A stretch of 64,000 nt of DNA, taken from the NCBI GenBank assembly GCA_965230375.1, contig CBDDKU010000006.1:1-64000 (forward strand), in the 5' to 3' direction. A program made the position numbers and the translations under genes. Every line of letters begins with the position of its first letter. Position 1 is the first letter of the stretch. Origin of the DNA: CBDDKU01 sp965230375. GTDB taxonomy: Bacteria > Bacteroidota > Bacteroidia > Flavobacteriales_D > Cryomorphaceae. The notes beneath the pieces were generated by a model that saw nothing but the letters and a program-made list of their open reading frames with translations, was not told the origin of the DNA and made no database searches. Positions 26,266 through 33,108 of this stretch are shown here, one piece after another.

Positions 26266-27738
26266 CTAGTAATAGTGCTTTCTGCGCACTTTTGCGACAT
26301 ACTTGGCCAATCTGATCACTTGTTTTGTATAACCGTATTCGTTGTCGTACCAAACGTAAAGAACCACGTTCTTTTTGTCTGGGTGAACAATGGTAGCAAG
26401 GCTGTCGTAAACTGAACAACAGTTATCTCCAACGATATCACTCGATACCAGCTCAGGCTCAATGCTGTACTTGATTTGGTTTACCAAGTTTCCGCGTAGT
26501 GCAGCATCTTTTACAAGCTCATTGATTTCTTCAACGCTAGTTTCTTTGCCAACTGTCAAGCTCATAATTGCTAGTGAACCATTAGGAACTGGCACACGAA
26601 CTGCATTAGCCGTCAATTTATTGGCAAGGCTAGGGATTACTTTTGTTACTGCTTTACCTGCACCAGTTTCTGTAATAACCATATTGATGGCAGCAGAACG
26701 ACCACGTCTTTCTTTTTTGTGGTAATTGTCGAGCAGGTTTTGGTCATTGGTGTAGGCATGAACCGTTTCAATGTGTCCCTTTTCTACACCGTAGTTTTTC
26801 TCGATTACGCTTAGAACCGTAGAAATAGCGTTGGTTGTACAAGAAGCTGCTGAGTAAACATTCTCATTCTCAAGATCCAAATCAAAGTGGTTAATACCGT
26901 ATACGATATTTGGCACTTCTTTTCCAGGAGCAGTGAGTAGTACTTTGCTTATTCCTTTTGACTGAAGGTGACGAGAAAGAGCAGCTCTATCTCTAAAGGC
27001 ACCTGTGTTATCAATCAAGATGGCGTCGCTGATTCCGTAAGACTCATAGTCTACTTCGTCAGGAGCTGGCGCTTCAATCATTTTTACAATTTGACCATTG
27101 ATGACAATTGCTTTGTTTTCGATATCGGCTACTACCGTTCCTGGGAATGGCCCGTGAACAGAGTCCATGCGAAGAAGGTCCGCGCGTTTCACAATTTCGA
27201 GATCGGTCACTTTACGCGTAACAATGGCTTTTAACCGCAGTTGCTGCCCACGTCCAAATTGTTTTACTAACTCGCGAGCTGCCAATCGGCCGATTCGTCC
27301 AAATCCAAATAGAACGACATCACGCGGTTCGAATTGACTTCCATTTTCAGAAGCTTGAAAACTTCCTACCTTAGAAAGAAGGAATTCTTTCTGTGAACCA
27401 AAATTGGCTTTTTCTTCCATCCACTCGGCGCTAAGCAGTCCGATGTCGATTTTAGAAGGAGCCAAGTCAAGTTCCAATAGTGCATTCGCAAGCGTACTTG
27501 TTTCAAATACGTCAATCGGCTTTTCTACAACATCTGCTGCGTATTTGTGAAGTTTCAAGATTTCACTCACGTTGGTATCTACCAAGTGATTTCTGAACAA
27601 TACGAGCTCCACAGAGTAATCGTATAGCAATTTACCTACCGCATTCATTAAGTCTACGGCTGCTTTCTCTTTACTGACCCAGGTTTCCAACTCTTTGTTG
27701 TAAGTGGCCTGACCTGCTCTCAATAGATCGGTTGACAT
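26266..27738 (-). CDS. gap: Glyceraldehyde-3-phosphate dehydrogenase with long N-terminal extension
   Basis: Glycolysis/gluconeogenesis. 490 residues, against about 335 for the usual enzyme. The GAPDH domain begins near 138 with the Rossmann motif LFGFGRIGR (145-151). Catalytic Cys300 lies in SAASCTTNA and His327 in TVHAYTNDQ, and the C-terminal WYDNEYGYTKQVIRLAKYV is typical. The first 137 residues are helical and unlike any domain I can name; from memory, long forms of this kind occur in other Flavobacteriales. The gene begins 57 bases after rpoD, on the same strand, with a terminator hairpin between. Start is ATG 27738. Confidence 0.95.
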   Translation of the reverse strand: MSTDLLRAGQATYNKELETWVSKEKAAVDLMNAVGKLLYDYSVELVLFRNHLVDTNVSEILKLHKYAADVVEKPIDVFETSTLANALLELDLAPSKIDIGLLSAEWMEEKANFGSQKEFLLSKVGSFQASENGSQFEPRDVVLFGFGRIGRLAARELVKQFGRGQQLRLKAIVTRKVTDLEIVKRADLLRMDSVHGPFPGTVVADIENKAIVINGQIVKMIEAPAPDEVDYESYGISDAILIDNTGAFRDRAALSRHLQSKGISKVLLTAPGKEVPNIVYGINHFDLDLENENVYSAASCTTNAISTVLSVIEKNYGVEKGHIETVHAYTNDQNLLDNYHKKERRGRSAAINMVITETGAGKAVTKVIPSLANKLTANAVRVPVPNGSLAIMSLTVGKETSVEEINELVKDAALRGNLVNQIKYSIEPELVSSDIVGDNCCSVYDSLATIVHPDKKNVVLYVWYDNEYGYTKQVIRLAKYVAKVRRKHYY

Positions 27739-27784
27739 TTGGATTATTTAATTATTGATGATTTGTTTTTGCGTTGGGTACAAA

Positions 27785-27811
27785 AAAGAAAAGCCTACCC
27801 GAGGTAAGCTT
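27785..27811 (-). terminator. Intrinsic terminator overlapping the rpoD stop codon
   Basis: Stem AAGCTTACC / GGTAGGCTT (27791-27811; one G-T pair) includes the last codons and stop of rpoD and is followed by TTTTC and T6. It probably lowers read-through into gap. Confidence 0.7.
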
Positions 27812-28658
27812 TCAAATGTTTGCTGCGGGATGAATGACGCAGTCGTCGAATCGCTTTTTCTTTTATCTGCCTCACGCGTTCGCGAGTCAGTCCAAAACGA
27901 TCTCCTATTTCTTCGAGAGTCAAGCCGTGCTTCATGCCAATTCCATAAAACAAACGAATGACTTCTCTTTCTTTTTCGGTGAGTGTAGATAATGATCTTT
28001 CAATCTCCTGCACCAATGACTCGTTTAGAAGGAGGGTATCTGCATTCGGTGAGTCGTCATTTACCATTACATCTAGTAGCGAAGAGCTATCATCTTCAGT
28101 AAATGGAGCGTCCACCGACACATGTCTACCGCTAACCTTGAGTGAGTCTGCTACTTTTTCTGCAGGGATGTCAAGTGCATTAGCAATTTCCTCCACAGTT
28201 GGAGGACGATCAAATTCCTGTTCGAGTTTAGCGAACATTTTATTGATCTTGTTCAAACTACCTACCTGATTCAATGGAAGACGCACAATACGAGATTGCT
28301 CAGCCAAGGCTTGCAATATCGACTGGCGGATCCACCAAACGGCATAGGAAATGAACTTAAAACCACGTGTTTCATCGAATCTTTGTGCTGCTTTTATCAA
28401 GCCGAGATTACCTTCATTGATCAAATCCGGGAGGGATAGACCTTGATTTTGGTACTGTTTAGAAACGGAAACAACGAAACGTAGGTTCGCTCGTGTCAAT
28501 TTTTCCAAGGCAGCCTGATCACCTTTTTTAATTCGCTGGGCCAATTCGACTTCTTCCTCCGCTGTAATCAGGTCTTCTCGACCAATCTCCTGTAGGTACT
28601 TGTCTAAGGATTGACTCTCGCGATTTGTAATACTTTTGGTGATCTTCAGTTGTCTCAT
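27795..28658 (-). CDS. rpoD: Primary RNA polymerase sigma factor, Bacteroidota type
   Basis: 287 residues from ATG 28658 (MRQLKITKSITNRE). An in-frame ATG 25 codons upstream gives a poor leader and lies inside the promoter, so it was not used. The protein lacks region 1.1, as in the Bacteroidota housekeeping sigma. Region 1.2 is S-L-D-K-Y-L-Q-E-I-G-R-E, and region 2 contains DLINEGNLGLIKAAQRFDE and FISYAVWWIRQSILQALAEQ. Region 3 is at about 130-195, and region 4 is ERSLSTLTEKEREVIRLFYG with LTRERVRQIKEKAIRRLRH. It should direct RNA polymerase to the TTG/TAnnTTTG promoters found elsewhere in the window. Confidence 0.97.
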   Translation of the reverse strand: MRQLKITKSITNRESQSLDKYLQEIGREDLITAEEEVELAQRIKKGDQAALEKLTRANLRFVVSVSKQYQNQGLSLPDLINEGNLGLIKAAQRFDETRGFKFISYAVWWIRQSILQALAEQSRIVRLPLNQVGSLNKINKMFAKLEQEFDRPPTVEEIANALDIPAEKVADSLKVSGRHVSVDAPFTEDDSSSLLDVMVNDDSPNADTLLLNESLVQEIERSLSTLTEKEREVIRLFYGIGMKHGLTLEEIGDRFGLTRERVRQIKEKAIRRLRHSSRSKHLKAYLG

Positions 28659-28702
28659 ATATACAGTCCTATTATTAGGTTTAGTAAATAAGGATAGAAC
28701 GG

Positions 28703-28734
28703 CAAAGATACGCTTTACCTTGGTTAAATACAAT
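28703..28734 (-). promoter_or_regulatory. rpoD promoter (-33 TTG, -7 TATCTTTG)
   Basis: TATCTTTG (28703-28710) matches the Bacteroidota -7 box TAnnTTTG exactly. ATTG (28731-28734) lies 20 bases upstream. The start codon is 45 bases downstream of the -7 box. Confidence 0.75.
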
Positions 28735-28773
28735 TATTTGGGTATTATACCCCCCTTATAAAAACACTTCTTT

Positions 28774-28815
28774 TAAAAAGCGGAAGTGGCAAGTCACAGT
28801 GTGACAGCCACTTCC
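28774..28815 (-). terminator. Intrinsic terminator of degP
   Basis: Stem GGAAGTGGC / GCCACTTCC with an inner CACAGTGTG palindrome, followed by CTTTTT on the minus strand. It lies about 110 bases after the degP stop. Confidence 0.75.
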
Positions 28816-28925
28816 TTATTCTTCAAAATAATTCGAGATATTCTGTGGGTTGATGAGATGAATCGATGTTTACGGTTTCGAAGTCAATATCTCGCAGGTT
28901 TTATTTTGATGAATTTCTTCCAATA

Positions 28926-30380
28926 TTATTTACTTACGGCAAAATAGTCACGGGTTCCATTTGGGTAAAGGCCTTCAACTAATACTCCACCTCGTTTCGA
29001 TTCCATCATACGTTCGAATTGTCCCGGAGAATTAACCGGTTGTTTATCGACATGGGTTATGATGAAACCTTCTTGGACACCAGCTCTTTCAAGTTGACCG
29101 TTTTCAAGTTCTTTTACTTTAACGCCATTTTCAATTTTTAATTGTCTTAGTTCTGACTCATCGAGTGGCAGCAATCGAGCGCCATACATTGGGCTAGAGA
29201 GCTCCATCCGTTTCTTTAGATCAGTATTTCCGTAACGGTCTCGCAGAGTGACATTGAATGATTTCTTGGCGTTGTCGCGAAGAACATCCACTTTGATTTG
29301 ATCACCTGGGCGATACTTTCCTACCTGCTCCTGAAGTTCAGTCACATTTTTCACGGTGCGGTTTTCAACTCCAACAATCACATCACCTACTTCTATTCCG
29401 GCGCTGTAGGCAGCACCATCTTCTACTAGTCCACGAACATAAGCTCCTTCGGCAACAGCAATGTCTTCGGTATTTCTCAGTACTTCATTGATGTCGCTGA
29501 TGTTGACACCGATGTAAGCGCGCTGGACTTTTCCGAATTCGAGCAAGTCGGCTGTGACTTTTTGGACAATGCTCACCGGAACGGCAAAACTATATCCGCT
29601 GTAAGATCCCGTTCGAGAGGCGATCGCAGTGTTTATTCCAACCAGCTCTCCACGCCCGTTTACCAAGGCTCCACCACTATTTCCGGGGTTTACAGCTGCA
29701 TCAGTCTGTATAAAGGACTCGAGTGGAAATACTTCCTTGCTCGGATTGTAGTCTAGGATATTGATGTTTCGCGCTTTGGCACTGACAATTCCAGCTGTTA
29801 CAGTCGAAGTCAAATTGAAGGGATTTCCGACTGCTATTACCCATTCACCTACCTTTAAGTGGTCGCTATCGCCGAGTGTTATTGCTGGAAGCTTTTTCTC
29901 TTCAATTTTAAGCAAAGCTATATCAGTAGCCGGATCCGTCCCGATCAACTCCGCCTTGTACGTGCGATTATTGTTCATTGTGATCTCGATATCAGCAGCG
30001 TTGTCAATCACGTGATTGTTGGTCACGATATACCCGTCTTCACTGATGATTACGCCTGATCCCGAAGCTCTTTTTTGTTCGGGGGTGATGTATTCTTCAC
30101 CACCAAAAATCTGACTCCAGGGGTTGTAATAAGGCTTTGAGTTGATTTTCGTTTTAACGTGTACCACGGCATTAACGCTTCTTTCTGCCGCTCCTACAAA
30201 GTCAATTGACTCAAGTGGGATACTCGGACTCGAAGTGTAGTTGGTGTAACTCACATCCAGACGATTTGCATCGTCCATTTCTTTTTGAGAAATTTTTTCG
30301 TCTCCATTCAAGGAGATTAACCCTACTGCTACAAATCCGCCTAGTGTGGCTGCAAGGGTCAGTTTCAATAGTTGCTTCAT
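28926..30380 (-). CDS. degP: Periplasmic serine protease DegP/HtrA
   Basis: Periplasmic protein quality control (protease/chaperone). 484 residues with an N-terminal signal anchor at about 5-24. The trypsin-like domain (about 65-265) has a full triad: His123 in TNNHVID, Asp153 in TDIALLKIE, Ser235 in NPGNSGGALV. PDZ1 is at about 280-370 (AYIGVNI, GDVIVGVENRTV) and PDZ2 at about 390-478 (GFIITHVDKQPV, GGVLVEG). The length and two PDZ domains fit the Do family. Upstream, a paired TTAACA element (30441-30457) sits about 20 bases before a weak -7 box (TAATTTAG), which suggests activation by a response regulator in place of a -33 box. Confidence 0.95.
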   Translation of the reverse strand: MKQLLKLTLAATLGGFVAVGLISLNGDEKISQKEMDDANRLDVSYTNYTSSPSIPLESIDFVGAAERSVNAVVHVKTKINSKPYYNPWSQIFGGEEYITPEQKRASGSGVIISEDGYIVTNNHVIDNAADIEITMNNNRTYKAELIGTDPATDIALLKIEEKKLPAITLGDSDHLKVGEWVIAVGNPFNLTSTVTAGIVSAKARNINILDYNPSKEVFPLESFIQTDAAVNPGNSGGALVNGRGELVGINTAIASRTGSYSGYSFAVPVSIVQKVTADLLEFGKVQRAYIGVNISDINEVLRNTEDIAVAEGAYVRGLVEDGAAYSAGIEVGDVIVGVENRTVKNVTELQEQVGKYRPGDQIKVDVLRDNAKKSFNVTLRDRYGNTDLKKRMELSSPMYGARLLPLDESELRQLKIENGVKVKELENGQLERAGVQEGFIITHVDKQPVNSPGQFERMMESKRGGVLVEGLYPNGTRDYFAVSK

Positions 30381-30440
30381 CCTTCTATTACGGTTTCGAG
30401 ATTAATAACTCTAAATTACAATGGAATGTTTTTCGTCGCC

Positions 30441-30457
30441 TGTTAAAGACTGTTAAG
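30441..30457 (-). promoter_or_regulatory. Direct-repeat operator upstream of degP
   Basis: On the coding strand, CTTAACAGTCTTTAACA: two TTAACA half-sites with a 10-base period, one helical turn, as for OmpR/PhoB-type response regulators. The same element with the same spacing and gene orientation occurs before the propeller lipoprotein gene and before moxR. Confidence 0.5.
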
Positions 30458-30527
30458 CCCTATACGACGGCATTCCAGAAGGTTTTTACAAATACGGTGC
30501 CAGTGAAAAAAACTGAAAAAATGACAG

Positions 30528-31010
30528 TTATGAATTCGGTACTTGCTTCTCAATAACGAGTCCAAATTCCATGACATTTGGCACTGGATCAGCTGGCATC
30601 TGGTGTGTCATTTCAAATCGGTAAGTGCCCTTTTCCGGAAAAGTAATGCCTTCTTCTACCATTACCCTTCGGTCACAGATGTCTTCAGCACACTCGCTCA
30701 GGTATTCTTTATTCGCATCAAATAGGGGAAAGGAGTAGGTATAGACTTCAACGTTGTTGCCTGGACTCGTTCTGACCACCAGCGTTTTCATTTCTTCAAA
30801 TTGAAATCCATAGACGTGACGAAGCTCTAAGTACACGTTGTACTGAGCTGAAGTATCTTCAATGACCGGATTAAAGGTCAGCACATTTTCTTGTTGCCAT
30901 CGGTATTTTGGGAAATTCTTGTCGTGTTCTTCAAATACGATGTTGGGGTCGCAACTAGTCAAAGTGATAGCCACTAGAGCCAGGCAGCTCAAGGTGTTCC
31001 TTGCATTCAT
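30528..31010 (-). CDS. gldH: Gliding motility lipoprotein GldH
   Basis: 160 residues. Lipobox ending at Cys20 (ITLTSC), followed by D-P-N-I-V-F-E-E-H. The pattern of GldH is seen along the length: Y-N-V-Y-L-E-L-R-H, then V-T/x-F-P-E-K-G-T-Y-R-F-E-M-T-H-Q-M near the end. In Flavobacterium, GldH is an envelope lipoprotein needed for gliding and for function of the T9SS/gliding machinery, which fits the T9SS cargo genes in this window. The assignment rests on recall of family pattern without an alignment. Leader sequence AACCCAACCCAATGA precedes the ATG. Confidence 0.82.
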   Translation of the reverse strand: MNARNTLSCLALVAITLTSCDPNIVFEEHDKNFPKYRWQQENVLTFNPVIEDTSAQYNVYLELRHVYGFQFEEMKTLVVRTSPGNNVEVYTYSFPLFDANKEYLSECAEDICDRRVMVEEGITFPEKGTYRFEMTHQMPADPVPNVMEFGLVIEKQVPNS

Positions 31011-31143
31011 TGGGTTGGGTTTTTAGTCTCAAAGGGTCGATCGGCTTTGGTTTAAAGACCAAGGTGGTTTCAATTTGCCGCTCGCCTCCTGAGAAATGGT
31101 TTCACCCAACTAAACGCAGTTCTTGCGTATTTCGTGTTTTGAT

Positions 31144-31569
31144 CTAGAGTGTTCTGCCTTCTACGAGCTTCTCGTATTCGAGATCATTTGGCTCCCAGAG
31201 CTCCACTTTTTGACCGTCGCCGTCTAGAATGTGTACAAATTTGCCGTAGTCAAAAGTCTCGATTTCATCGAGAATTGTCACCCCGCTTTTCTTGAGCTGA
31301 GCTACTAATTCTTCGATATGCGCAACCCGATAGTTGATCATGTACTCTTGGTTAGGAGGGATGTGGCTAGTTCCAGGGCTGGCTGGACTCCACTGAGTAA
31401 ATCCCTTTTGAGAAGGGTCGGCCCCTTGATACCATTCAAAGTTTGTACCCCACTGATCGGTGTTTAAACCGAGGTTTTTCTTATACCAGTCTTTAGTTGT
31501 GTTGGGCTCTTTGGACTTAAAGAAGATTCCACCGATTCCGGTAATTCTTGGTTTATCTGATTTTTCCAT
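31144..31569 (-). CDS. Single-domain VOC (glyoxalase-like) protein
   Basis: 141 residues. VOC fold signature: G-G-I-F-F-K-S-K-E-P-N-T-T-K-D-W-Y-K-K-N-L-G-L at the start, then V-A-H-I-E-E-L-V-A-Q-L-K-K-S-G-V and D-G-D-G-Q-K-V-E-L-W-E-P at the end. The final acidic residue (E in VELWEP) is the usual metal ligand position. Resistance protein or small-molecule enzyme cannot be told apart. It lies 54 bases after the propeller gene on the same strand. Confidence 0.8.
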   Translation of the reverse strand: MEKSDKPRITGIGGIFFKSKEPNTTKDWYKKNLGLNTDQWGTNFEWYQGADPSQKGFTQWSPASPGTSHIPPNQEYMINYRVAHIEELVAQLKKSGVTILDEIETFDYGKFVHILDGDGQKVELWEPNDLEYEKLVEGRTL

Positions 31570-31623
31570 TCTTCAACGATTATTCCGAAAATTAAGCAAT
31601 CAGATTGAACCAAGGTGACTTGC

Positions 31624-32889
31624 TTACTCAGCCAGATAGAGCCCCAGCCACCCGGCAAACCAAAGCTTCTCGTCGGTGTCTTGGTAGGCTTTGCGGAAAG
31701 TGTGACTTACACAACCCTGTGGCTCGAACGCACGCTGCACACTGGTTCCATTGTATTTGTAGGTGAGATCGCCATCCATGGTAAACCAAATATCTCCTTT
31801 CCGATCTTCAAAAATGTACTGACAAGACGTTGAATTTCCCTTTTGCTCTTTTCCCTGTAGCTCTTGCTGTTGCTCTTGCTGTTGCTCTTGCTCTTGCTGT
31901 TGCTCTTGCTCTTGCTCTTGCTGTTGCTCTTGCTCTTGCTCTTGCTCTTGCTCTTGCTCTTGCTGTTGCTCTTGCTCAACCCCTCGCTTACTGACGAACT
32001 CCCGCGTCGTTGTCAGCACTTTCGCTTCACTCTCTTGCTCCCCTCGCTCTCGCACTGTTTCTCGCTCTGTCTGACTCTTTTGCTCAAATAAAAGGTTTTC
32101 AAAAACATCGCCGCGTTTCACGCAAACTCCATCGTGTTCCGTTGCAAACCAAATGTTCCCATCTCGATCTTCCAAAATGGCGTTTACCGAATTACTGCAG
32201 AGTCCATCCGTTTCACTAATGTTTTTCAATGAAATTCCATTCCAGATAAAGGCGCCGCCATCCGTTGCCAACCAGATTTTTTCTTGGCTATCAATTGTGA
32301 TATCTCGCACGGCGTTTTCCGATATCAAGTTCCGCGATGCATCGATTGGAGTTTTTGGTAGTTCCATTTGCTTGAACGTACGGCCATCAAAAATTGATAC
32401 ACCGCCCAGGCCACCAACCCACAGTTGATTTTTTCGATCCATCTCTAGACAAAATAGGTTGTTGTCGGGAAGGCCATCCATGGTATTGAACGTCTCAAAA
32501 GAGCTTGGTGATGGACTTTCAGAAATAGTAGGGTCGTATTTGGTCAGACCTGCGTTAGTGGCAAACCAAATGGTTCCATCGGTAGCTTCTAAAATATCTC
32601 GAACCACATTTCCCCGAAATCCCTGCTCAAGCCTGTGATGGGTGAGTGTATCGTTGGCAAAGTTAATGACGCCGTACCCGTCGGTTCCGTACCAGAAATC
32701 TCCTTTTCGATCTTGAATGATGGCCGTGATGGGCAGGCGTATTTCCAAAGCAGGGTGGGGAGGAATTTCATCCCCACTATACGCACCGATTAATGTAGCT
32801 GCTGGCTCAACAGACTTTGAGGTTTGAGCTTGTAACTGGCATCCAATTGCAATCAATGCCAAAAACAGAACTGATGTGATTTGCTTCAT
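31624..32889 (-). CDS. Two-component-regulator-propeller (Reg_prop) lipoprotein with Gln/Glu insert
   Basis: 421 residues from ATG 32889; an ATG 8 codons upstream lies within the predicted promoter and was rejected. The signal ends with LIAIGC, a fair lipobox, though cleavage at QAQ by signal peptidase I is possible. Propeller blades run from about 55: repeated (D/E)-R-x-G-x-(I/F)-W-(F/Y)-G/A-T units at about 65, 105, 155, 203 and 243. A low-complexity insert (about 268-350), made largely of (QE)n/(QQ)n, separates them from the last blades (YIFEDRKGDIWFT, KLWFAG). Free-standing Reg_prop proteins without a kinase are probably sensors or scaffolds; the function is not known. A promoter and operator precede it. 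Confidence 0.8.
   Translation of the reverse strand: MKQITSVLFLALIAIGCQLQAQTSKSVEPAATLIGAYSGDEIPPHPALEIRLPITAIIQDRKGDFWYGTDGYGVINFANDTLTHHRLEQGFRGNVVRDILEATDGTIWFATNAGLTKYDPTISESPSPSSFETFNTMDGLPDNNLFCLEMDRKNQLWVGGLGGVSIFDGRTFKQMELPKTPIDASRNLISENAVRDITIDSQEKIWLATDGGAFIWNGISLKNISETDGLCSNSVNAILEDRDGNIWFATEHDGVCVKRGDVFENLLFEQKSQTERETVRERGEQESEAKVLTTTREFVSKRGVEQEQQQEQEQEQEQEQEQQQEQEQEQQQEQEQQQEQQQELQGKEQKGNSTSCQYIFEDRKGDIWFTMDGDLTYKYNGTSVQRAFEPQGCVSHTFRKAYQDTDEKLWFAGWLGLYLAE
31858..31980 (-). repeat. Hexanucleotide microsatellite (CAAGAG/CAACAG) in the propeller gene
   Basis: About 20 alternating CAA-GAG and CAA-CAG units on the coding strand encode mixed QE/QQ repeats. Flanking bases to about 32095 contain decayed copies of the same motif (GCTC-rich on the plus strand). 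Confidence 0.9.
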
Positions 32890-32910
32890 GCTTTCAAAGA
32901 AAGGCAAACG

Positions 32911-32961
32911 CAAATCTAGTTGCTATCAATGATTGTAAAAGAGTGTAAAGTGGCTGTAAAA
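32911..32961 (-). promoter_or_regulatory. Promoter and direct-repeat operator of the propeller gene
   Basis: -7 box TAGATTTG (32911-32918) is a perfect TAnnTTTG. Fifteen bases upstream begin three TTTACA half-sites with 10- and 11-base periods (32934-32961). The first two read CTTTACACTCTTTTACA, which differs at 3 of 17 positions from the degP element. No TTG -33 box is present at the normal place. Confidence 0.55.
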
Positions 32962-33108
32962 TTTAAGTGGTTAGTGGGTTTTACTTATTCGGGAAAATTT
33001 GCATTATGGCGGGAATCTACATTTGCTCTGCCTGTCATTAATCATTGTTCTGGTGAAAAACGAATATGAAGTAATGCATTTAACACGGGATTGCAGACTG
33101 GTTAATAC

